Shown here: piece by piece, positions 1 through 8,164 of the stretch | How positions within the stretch are numbered: the stretch's first letter is position 1 | Layout of the letters: each line of letters begins with the position of its first letter | NCBI GenBank assembly: GCA_020205615.1 | Contig: CM035161.1 | Location: 1,685,828-1,749,827 of the forward strand | From: Panax quinquefolius | Lineage: Eukaryota; Streptophyta; Magnoliopsida; Apiales; Araliaceae | Direction of reading: 5' to 3' | Length of the DNA stretch: 64,000 nt | Position numbers and translations under genes: made by a program | The notes under the pieces: generated by a model | What the model was told of the DNA's origin: nothing | What the model saw: the letters and a program-made list of their open reading frames with translations, nothing else | Databases searched by the model: none

Positions 1-714
1 CTTACCTCTTCGACATACCAGTATCGCACTTCTAATTTCGAGGGCTAAATTTCATAAGAAGGGAGGTCAGAAGACCCCAACTTTTTATAAATAAAGATGA
101 ATTTTTCTATAAATATTATTTTTGAATATTATGGAATAAATTTGATATAATGTTATAAATAGGTAATATTTATAAATTTTGCAAAGTATGCAAGTTGTTA
201 TAAAATATTCGTTTTCGCTCTGGGAATATTCTTTTGTTTGGGAATATTCGCATAAACGGCTCAACTATCATCGGTGGACCCCATTAATGTAATTATCATT
301 TGATCGAGAAAACGACAAAAATATTTTATAAAAATAACTATGAGGTGTTACCGCTAAAACCGCTGAACTACCCGCAGGTAAAAGTACAAGAATACGCTGT
401 AGTCGATAAGAAGACACACTCAGATTGATTATCGATGCTTACGTGAGAAGTCACTCAAATACGCTCAATTATCACATGTGAATTGCCGTGATCATATCTC
501 TTATATTATCGATTCAATTATCACACAAAGATTATCCAGATAATATGTTATAAAGATTAAATCAATAATCGAGACGACAAGTTATAAATGATTAATAATT
601 GTTGAAAGATTAAATACGTGTTGATTAAAAAAAAATGATTTGTGGTAAGTTTGATTATTTTGGCGATGGAGCCTATATGTCATCATCTAAGAGTCTCTTC
701 ATTTTAAGAGCTAT

Positions 715-870
715 TTCATCTTCAAATTCCTTCGAATAGTAATTACCTTCATCAATAGTAATTACCTTCGTAATAGTAATTACCTTCACTAATAAGAGTA
801 TTACCTTCAACCAATAGTAATTACCAGTAATACCTTTACCTTCGCAATAGTAATTACCACTTACTCGCTT
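715..870 (+). repeat. 19-20 bp tandem repeat (AATAGTAATTACCTTC) in family 2 LTR
   Basis: About seven imperfect units built on AGTAATTACCTTC. Read in reverse the same unit (GAAGGTAATTACTATT) recurs at 20700-20915, 37035-37175 and 45925-46060 in the other family 2 LTRs. It lies upstream of the TATA box, so it sits in the promoter-proximal U3 part. The open frame across it (673-873) is only repeated EGNYY-type peptide and is not a gene. Confidence 0.8.
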
Positions 871-879
871 CATAGTATT

Positions 880-970
880 ACAACATTGCAGCGCCGAACC
901 ACTTTGTCGCTTTCACATTACAAAGGCCAAACCACTTTGCATCGCTTCACATTACAAATTAAACCACTAG
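880..970 (+). repeat. About 33 bp repeat (ACCACTTGTCGCTTCACATTAC) in LTR U3
   Basis: Two to three imperfect copies of a unit containing ACCACTT-GCTTCACATTACAAA. The reverse form (TGTGAAGCGACAAGTGGTTCGG) is present in three to four copies at 36915-37035 and 45800-45920 in both LTRs of element D. Copy number differs between LTRs. It lies just upstream of the TATA box. Confidence 0.7.
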
Positions 971-1030
971 CTTTTCAATTTACAGTGCTAAGCTCATTTT
1001 CATACTCAAGAAAATCTTCTAGAAATCTTC

Positions 1031-1038
1031 TATAAATA
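1031..1038 (+). promoter_or_regulatory. TATA box of the element A LTR promoter
   Basis: TATAAATA followed by AGGCCTAGGG and then a purine-rich GAGAGAGAAAG leader. The same word and context recur in family 2 LTRs at 20567-20574, 36849-36856, 45733-45740 and 60323-60330 on the minus strand. A GTAAGG word that could act as a splice donor lies 140 bp downstream at 1171. Confidence 0.65.
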
Positions 1039-1249
1039 GAGGCCTAGGGCTTCATTATTTTTCACGAATTCATTCAAGCTTATAGAGAGAGAAAGTATAG
1101 AGAGAATAAGAGAGAAAGAAGAAGAGTATTTTGTTACTACACCGCCAGCAGATTCAATCTCCTACCAAAAGTAAGGGGTGTTATTCTTCTTATTCACGAA
1201 GAGAATCTGTTATTCCATCGCTTATTATTCTGCTGAATAACCTCGTATA

Positions 1250-1590
1250 CGTGGTTTACCCTATACTTGGTGACATTCTTCTATTATTCTCTGAACATAA
1301 CATCCGTTCAGGTTTTACAATCTACCGTGGTTTTACACCGACCTCTGTTCCTTTTTTATTATTATTCTGTTGGAACATCCTCGTCTGTTTTTACACCTCG
1401 ACCGTTCCGCTTTTTTATTATTCTCGCTGAACATCCTCGTCTGCAGTGTTTTACACCTAACTTACCCGCTTTTTTATTATTCTCCCTATCTCTTCTTTAT
1501 TATTCTGTTGAACATCCCGCTTGCGGTGAATTTCACCGACCGTTCCGTTATTTATTATTCTCGCTTGAATAACCCGCATCTGCAAGGCCT
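1250..1590 (+). repeat. About 64 bp minisatellite in family 2 LTR (about 5 units)
   Basis: Tandem units run from TGGAACATCCTCGTCTG through TTTTACACCGACC and GTTCCGCTTTTTTATTATTCTG. Units differ mainly at the C/G-rich part. The same array occurs reversed in the other family 2 LTRs (20151-20350, 36285-36660, 45168-45555, 59700-60130). All reading frames stay open over the array because the unit lacks stops, so the ORFs at 1131-1606 are array shadows. Confidence 0.85.
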
Positions 1591-2119
1591 ATCGCATTTA
1601 CGGTGATTTCTTTTGTTATTCCATTCTTTATTATACCCAAATGTTAAAACTTCGACTTCTATACTCCATGAAATTAGTAGAATATCCTCGATATTTCGCG
1701 CTTCATCCAAAGATCTTTTCACGGAAATATTCTTCCGATCATTCTTGAATTTTACTCTACAAAACAAAGATTGCGTCGATAATTTGACGTTAATAATTCC
1801 TCGATAAAATAATTTTGAACTTGTTTTATCAATTTTATATCATCACATCATCCTCATGTTTATATTTTTTGAAAGTCATCTCGGCTTCAGAAGTGCATGA
1901 TGGACTCGGTATGATTACGACTGTAGACTATTCTAAGTAATCACGACCGTAATGTTACAAATGATGTGATAAAAATCCTCAAATTACCCGAAGTAGGTAT
2001 CGATGGACAAATTGTTGGCACGATCACGACTATTAATGAATACACAAATATTCTCGCCCGTAGTAGATTTAATAATTGTGGTCGCGATACTAAAGAATAT
2101 CCTCGTCAGAAAGGGTAAG

Positions 2120-3098
2120 GTGATTCAATGATGTGAATATTTATTAAAGCCGAGTCTCAAATATAAACAAAGTTGATGAAAACCTTTAAAACCTAAAAGA
2201 TAGTAGATTTTATTTTCTACTTGACTTTTTTAATGGATCATATATTCACCGTAGCTAAACCGTCATGTTCATTGTATTTTATCGCTTAACATTATCAAGA
2301 CTATTGATAATTTATTCTCGCATTATCTTAGTCATAATATTTCATCGGGCTAGTTGAGCTCACCCTTTCTTTCACCGTTTCTTCGTGAAATGATAATATA
2401 GCCGGGACGAAGCCTGGGAAACGAGTGATGGTCCTCAAGATAAGATTAGTAGTCCTCACTATTCTCAGTGTGAAATAAAGGTGATAATAATTGTAATGAG
2501 GACTTTTTTTCGAGTTCAGATAATATCTAGTAGACAATATTTGTATTTAAACTCACAGCTTATGTCGATTGCATACCTATGCTTATGTTAATAAGTCAAG
2601 TTTTTATTATGATTACGACTAAAATGATTCTAAGATAAATACTTAATTATCGATAATTTGATTTAAATCCTCGACCGCAGTACAAGTGGATGATTAGATA
2701 TCAGGTTTATTCATTAAACCGAGTCTTAAATGATAAAAATCGATGAAAACCTTTTTAAACCTAAAAGATAAGAGATTTTATTTTCACTCGACTTTTTAAT
2801 GGATCAGATATTCTACCGCAGCTTAAACCTATTGCCTATCAGATTTTATCGCTTAATATCATTAAGACTATCGATAATTTATTCTGCATTATCTTAGTTA
2901 TAATATTTCATCGGCTTATGCTAGTTTCACCCTTTCTTTCACCGTTTCTTCTGCGAAATGGTAATATAAATTTTATTTAAAAAGAGCGATACGGTCCCAA
3001 GATAAGATTAAGTAGTCCTCACTATTCTCTAAATAGTGTGACAATAAATGAATGAAGACTCTCGAGTATGATATTGTTTAAATGACAATATTCCTATT
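2120..3098 (+). repeat. Duplicated 3' tail of the family 2 LTR beside the gap
   Basis: The block at about 2120-2640 (AAACCTAAAAGATA, then GACTATTGATAATTTATTC, then CTCACCCTTTCTTTCACCG, then TTTAAACTCACAG) is repeated at about 2690-3098, where it is cut by the N run. Other family 2 LTRs have this tail once. It is either a real tandem duplication or two collapsed copies joined by the assembler. The copies differ mostly by small indels. Confidence 0.7.
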
Positions 3099-3198
3099 NN
3101 NNNNNNNNNNNNNNNNNNNNNNNNNNNNNNNNNNNNNNNNNNNNNNNNNNNNNNNNNNNNNNNNNNNNNNNNNNNNNNNNNNNNNNNNNNNNNNNNNN
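3099..3198. other. Assembly gap, 100 N
   Basis: Exactly 100 N, the usual placeholder for a gap of unknown size. A + strand family 2 LTR tail lies on its left and the beginning of a - strand family 1 LTR on its right. Most of the left LTR of element C must be missing here. Confidence 0.98.
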
Positions 3199-4248
3199 TT
3201 TTGAAGTATTTGCGTATTTTACCCATAGCTATCCACATTAATCAAATCAACCCTTACTATTTCAAAATAATAAATAGAAAATTAAATTTCATTAATAATA
3301 AGTTGAGGTCTTACAACCTCCCCTCCTTATAAAATTTTCGTCCTCGAAATTGGCGACGCACTGGTGTTTCAAAAAGGTGAGGATACCTCGCTTTCATTTT
3401 CGTTTCGATTCCCGGTCATTTTCTCTATAGCATGATTCCTCCACAAAACTTTAACTTGTGGTATGACCTTTCTTAGCATAGGACATGCTCCTTCTATCTA
3501 AGATCTTGGCAGTACCTCCTCATCACGTTAAGTCTTGGCTATCTCGTCCGGTTCTAACTTCGATAGCGTGGTTTGGGTCTTTTCGCATATTCTGAAATAC
3601 GGATATGTGAAACACATTATCGAACCTGAGACATACTCGGGAGTAGCTTGAGCCTATAGGCTACATTTCCTTTCGGTCAAGAATTTGAAATGGACCGATA
3701 AATCGTGGATTGAGCTTTCCACTCTTCCTAAATCTTATAACTCCCTTCCGTGGAAGCAACTTCATGACAATCATGATCCCCCTACACTAAATTCCACGTC
3801 CTTTCGATGAAGATCCGCATAACTCTTTTTGTCGATCTTGTGCCGTTTGTATCGTTGTCGAATCATTTGGATCTTTTAAAGTAGTCATACATACCAACTT
3901 TCGGGTCCCAACAAAGTGTTGCTTCACCCACCTCGTCCCAACATACGTGAGAGAGGCGACACTTTCGCCCATATAATGCTTGAATGGAGCCACTTTATAC
4001 TTGCGATAAGCATTGTTGTTGTAGGAGAATTCCACCAATGGTAAATACTTATCCAAGCGCCCTTGAAGTCTACAGGACACAGTAGTCTTAATAAATCTTC
4101 AAGAGTTTGAATAGTCCTTCTCGATTGTCCGTCAGGTTTGAGGATGGTATCCGAATCGAATCGTAATTCCGTGCCCGTAGCTTTTGCAAAGCTAACCCAA
4201 AATCTTGAAGTGAATCTTGGGTCACGATCAAAACTATGGAAACTATGC
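3199..4248 (-). mobile_element. Element C, left part: 3' LTR stub, PPT and integrase/chromodomain end
   Basis: Read on the minus strand, this is the 3' end of a family 1 element. The last 110 bp of window sequence before pol (3199-3315) match the start of the LTR and end in GGTCTTACA, the reverse of TGTAAGACC. A polypurine tract follows at about 3316-3330, read as AAGGAGGGGAGGT. The element resumes at 14124 beyond the inserted element B. Confidence 0.8.
3330..4248 (-). pseudogene. Element C pol 3' end: integrase C-terminus and chromodomain-like tail, broken
   Basis: Translated pieces on the minus strand give FDRDPRFTSRFW and the PDGQSRRTIQTLEDLLR region of the integrase catalytic core at about 4090-4240. 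The frame-shifted part at 3790-4080 gives LPLVEFSYNNN, then VGTRWVKQ, then the AQDRQK segment. The tail toward 3330 corresponds to the LDRK-type/EARYPHL chromodomain region of plant chromoviruses. Several frameshifts break it, so no product is expected. About 540 bp expected between this piece and 14124 (judged against element D, 40192-40735) is missing at the element B junction. Confidence 0.75.
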
Positions 4249-5555
4249 ACTTATTATTAATGAAATTTAATTTTCTCTATTTATTATTTTGAAATAGTAA
4301 GGGTTGATGTGATTAATGTGGATAGTTAGGGGTAAAATCATAAATATTTCAAAATAAGCAAGTGGTTATAAAATATTCATTGTTGTGGGGAATATTAGTT
4401 TGGTAAGTGGAATATTAAATCTTTGTCGGGGAATATTAAATGCGACAGTAGTGACCGTATGTGGGCCCCATGTGAAGCGATTGGATGAAGAAAGCGACAA
4501 ATATAAGTTGGTTAAAAATAGCAGGCGTAGTTATTTACCATTATCTTGTTAAAATACTCGGTGGTTAAAAAACACGATGTAGCTGCGGTATTGCACGATT
4601 ATTGATTCTTACGTGAAGGCCTTTACTCGATAATGGTTACGATAATTCTTTATTCGATTTTATTTTATTGATTGATAATTCTTTGCGTTGATATTTTATA
4701 TTCTTTGTTGTTTGATAATTGTCATTACTGATATTTTTCATTATCGAAGCAATAATTCATATTATCTGAATAATATTATTAGATAACATTATTGGCGATG
4801 TCTAGAAAGTTACATACAAGGAGAGGTTTGGTCACCTAATTTGCGGCGATGAGGAGAAATTCTTATTGGAAAGCCCCCTTTCACAGGAGGCTGCTGGTTG
4901 TCGATATTGTGATTACGTAATATTATTTGTGAATAATTAATTATTGATTCATATGATGAGGAAAATATTGATTTTATGTGGATATAGATGGAAAAATTTT
5001 AATGTGACAATTGTTGAAAATTGAAATTTTATCTTTTACGATAAGATAATGTATTATTATATTTTAATAAATATAATAATGGTGATATTTTACAACGAAT
5101 GTGGGATATATGAGTATCTGAGGAGGAAGAGTATTTTTGTTGCAATAAATGTTTAAAACATGTTAAACATGTCGGTGGACCCCATTTATTGGTGAAATTT
5201 GATTATAGCTTTGTAAAATCGCTTGTTTGTGGATTTTGGTCGATTTACATTTGGAATTTGGAAAAACTTTCTTCTGCAAAGTTGTAGAAATTGAATTTCC
5301 TATAAAAACACATGAGATTCAAATTTTCTGATAAAGGGCTATTTATTATGAATTATTGATGTTACGAAATTCTGAATAATTGATTTTTGGAAGTTTTAAT
5401 TATTTTAAATAATAAAAACGTTTTTGATTTGTTTAGTAGACTTATTTGTTGTCAAGCATGGCTGAATTCAGATCATAGATTGTAATGCGTAGGAATTTAT
5501 ATATAATATATTAATATTATATTAAATTTTTAACTTTGAGTATTCTAGCGATTTC

Positions 5556-5563
5556 TATAAATA
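5556..5563 (+). promoter_or_regulatory. TATA box, element B 5' LTR
   Basis: TATAAATA followed by GGGTCTTGGGTTAGAATTG and a TCTCTCTCTATATTATC initiator-like run. Identical contexts occur at 12864-12871, 27854-27861 and 32287-32294 (+) and 18796-18803 (-). The GAG/GTAAGG donor lies 173 bp downstream, against 174-175 bp in elements C and E. Confidence 0.65.
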
Positions 5564-6129
5564 GGGTCTTGGGTTAGAATTGAAAATCACACGGCTGAAG
5601 TTTTCTCTCTCTATATTATCGGCGTATTCTTGTGAGTATTTTGAGTATAATTTGAGTATTCTTATTGGTGCAAGTTCAAGTCATGCTTTATATCAGGTGT
5701 TTAAATTTAGAAATCTTGATCTTTCGAGGTAAGGGATATTATTTTTTTTTTTCGTAATGATATTATTTCTTGATATCATTATGTTGAAATATTGATCTGA
5801 AGTTTTTATCAAATTTGGAACTTTTGGTGTCGAGATTCTTATTCACGTATCTGGCCTTTATTCACGTATCGACCTTATTCACGAATCTGGCCTTTATTCA
5901 TTGAAAAATGAAAATTTTTTCTTTTAAGTCAAAATATCTATACGGATACTAGCTTTGATTGTATCCATGTTTTGATCATTCTTGAATTTTACACTGCTGC
6001 GATTATTTTTGAGGTATTTTTGGGCGTGAATAAAACAAATCACGAATCCTTAATCCTTAATCCTTGTCATTTTGTTTCCTTTGGATTCGTTTCTTTAAAA
6101 TATTTTCATCATCTTGATCTTAAATGATG

Positions 6130-6265
6130 ATATTATGGAATATCTTTGGCTTTGTAGTGCTGAGATGAATGATTCTGAAGAATATCTTTGGCTGTAGTGC
6201 AAGAAGATGAGCAGTGTTTAGATGAACATGACCAGTGATGAATATCTTTGGCTTTTTGTGGTGCA
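6130..6265 (+). repeat. ATCTTTGGC...GCAAAGATGA repeats in family 1 LTR
   Basis: Three to four imperfect copies of GAATATCTTTGGC-TAGTGCAAAGATGAAT. Equivalent arrays are at 13440-13590 (3' LTR) and reversed at 17960-18115 (element C). The unit is related to the longer array in family 3 LTRs (29250-29640). Confidence 0.75.
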
Positions 6266-6817
6266 AAGATGAATATGTGATTCGGATATATATTGATTGA
6301 TGTTACGGGGATAAAAGATGAGCGATGAACTTTTAAATTCATACATGGAAGATAGTAGTTTGCATTCTCTACTTAACTCTTACAATGAATTATTATTTCA
6401 TTGCGAATATTGATTTAAAATTTGTTGTCTATTGTATTACATTAGATTTTTCCTGTTGAAGACTAACGATAATTTGTTGTATATTATCTTAGTCGTAATA
6501 TTCTTTCTTGAGCTAGTTGAGCTCACCCTTTTCCTTTTGTTCCATTTTTTCTCGGGGAGGCGAGAATATAGCGAGATGCAAGTGGGGTATGGAATGAAGG
6601 TTCTAGAGAGAGTTGTTTAGTAGTCCTCACCATTTTTGTAAAATAATGTATCGATAAATGTGATGAGGATTTATTTGAGTATAGATATTATGCAGAAGAT
6701 AATATTTGTATTTAAACTCACAGATTTCTTGTTGTAATAATAAAGTTGTAGTTGTTTACGTACCATGTATTGTGACTTTCGGAATGGGTGATGTATACTA
6801 TTTTGGGGGCGTCGCGG

Positions 6818-6829
6818 TTGGTATCGAGC
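6818..6829 (+). other. Primer binding site of element B (initiator Met tRNA type)
   Basis: TTGGTATCGAGC directly after the 5' LTR. The usual plant Ty3/gypsy site complementary to initiator tRNA-Met is TGGTATCAGAGC, intact in element E at 30799-30810. The A of CAG is missing here and equally in element C (17416-17427), and element D is damaged at the same place. Confidence 0.75.
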
Positions 6830-7000
6830 TTAGGGATATGATCTCTGGCGGAGATCGGGAATAGAACTAGGAGGGGAGGCAGTAAATCCTTAGCTAGTGT
6901 GTCCTACTAAGCTTATTTGTTAGTTAGTCGATATATATAGGGATATTATGTGATATATTGATTTCCTTAATTAACCCTTGTTTTATAGCGGTATTTGAGA

Positions 7001-8095
7001 ATGTCGTGAGAATATTAACAATGGAAATGAGGCCGAGTGGAGGCCTTTGTACTCCTGCAGCGAGAGAGAGCGTCACAGTTGTGATGTTCCTCTGTGAACA
7101 ACACCATTGAAGCGAGATGATGAGCGAGGGGATGTTTAGAAGTTTTTGCGGTTCATGCAAAATCAGACGAGGAGACTTCGTGTTCAAAATCTGAGGAGGA
7201 AATGATAGCAATTCACGGGTTATCCTGACCAAGCGATTCGAAAAGTTGGGACCACGAATTTAAGGAAAGCGGATCCGATCATGGCGGAAACATGGGTCAA
7301 ACAAATTACAAGATATTCGATGTCTTGGGATGCGCGGAGAAAGAAGGTTCCATTCGCCACCTTTATGTTAAAAGTGGCGGGCGGACTCTTGGTGGAGATG
7401 CGTGAAGCGTACCCATCGGTACTTTTCGGCATGTCTTGGGAGCGTTTGAAGCTATTTAATGACAAATACTTTCACGAAAGTGTTGCGTCGTATGAAGGAA
7501 GTGGAGTTCATCGATTGGAACAAAACAACATGGCGGTGTCTCGATGCGAGGCAAAGTTTGCGAGTTATCGGTTTGCACCTCATTTGGTGGAGAATGAGGA
7601 GCGTATATGGCGGATGTTTACGAGAGGTTTGAAACCCGGCGTACGACGATATCTCATTTCTCATAAATTTTCTCTCTATTAGGATGTTGTTAACGAGGGC
7701 TCGATTGTTAGGCGAGATAAGATAGTATATTGACGAGGACCATAACGAGGATCGTACCGGAGATAGCGGTCAGCGAGAATAATGATAACCCGGTGGAGAA
7801 AAGCAGACGGGACAAAATGGTAACCACTCGGTGGTAATCATAGCCGTGAAAATAGAAGAAGCGAGTCGGGAGGAGATTTTAAAAAGGAGATTTAACAACG
7901 ACCGTATGAAGGCAGCGGTCTTGCGTGACAATGCATTTGGTTCTAGGGAGGAGAAACGACCACCGGTCATATATCTACAAATCACGGAAAAGAGGACATA
8001 TCGGTCAAGCGCCCTGACAGTTCAAGGTATGCTATAATTGTGGAAAGGAAGGACATATCGCTCGAGATTATGCGATGGCGAAACCTAGTTAGTGA
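7001..8095 (+). pseudogene. Element B gag (capsid and CCHC zinc knuckle), broken
   Basis: A gag start ATG stands at 7001, 13 bp after a possible splice acceptor (TTTTATAG ending at 6988). An open piece at 7281-7682 (133 codons) carries the retrotransposon gag core: MAETWVKQITRYSMSWDAR, then SWERLKLFNDKYF, the LEQNNMAVSRCEAKF stretch and a RMFTRGLKPGVR motif. A zinc knuckle at 8030-8074 reads CYNCGKEGHIARDY, so the fourth zinc ligand (Cys) is replaced by Tyr. Frameshifts separate the ATG, the core and the knuckle. In an intact element this protein packages the RNA and forms the particle. Confidence 0.85.
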
Positions 8096-8164
8096 GGACG
8101 GTGACTCGAAAAAGTATCCCGAGAAAAGTCAAAGTCAGCGATTAGGGAAGGCGTTTGTTGTTGT

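Larger units (their letters stand above)
1..3098 (+). mobile_element. Element A: end of pol and family 2 LTR of a Ty3/gypsy chromovirus
   Basis: Bases 1-66 match the last part of an internal region: the same words occur in reverse in element D near 37795-37850, and a purine-rich tract (about 55-66) stands directly before the LTR. The LTR starts near 67 and runs to the assembly gap. The expected first bases TGTAAGACC read here as CAGAAGACC. The LTR holds a TATA box at 1031-1038, a purine-rich leader, a possible splice donor at 1171, a 19-20 bp repeat array, a roughly 64 bp minisatellite and a duplicated tail. The start of the element lies outside the window. Assignment to Ty3/gypsy rests on homology to element D, which carries the pol domains. 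Confidence 0.8.
4249..6817 (+). repeat. Element B 5' LTR (family 1)
   Basis: Matches 11531-14123 almost base for base over long stretches. Contents in order: AT-rich U3, a block at 4793-4900 shared with family 3 (GATGTCTAGAAAGTTAC, then GGAGAGGTTTGGTCACC), TATA box 5556-5563, pyrimidine run TCTCTCTCTATATT, possible splice donor GAG/GTAAGG with its GT at 5729, TTCACGTATC repeats at 5840-5900, three to four ATCTTTGGC repeats at 6130-6260, and a tail module TTGAGCTAGTTGAGCTCACCC at about 6505. The 12 terminal bases TGTAAGACCCCA are missing at the left edge. Confidence 0.85.

Noticed and set aside
673..873. 66-codon frame of EGNYY repeats
   Set aside because: Shadow of the 19-20 bp LTR array.
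1131..1606. Overlapping open frames with repeated FFYYS/ILLNIL peptides
   Set aside because: They are the 64 bp minisatellite read in three frames; the same peptides recur on arrays at 36280-36567, 45176-45464 and 59622-60048. No start context, family or codon bias supports a gene.
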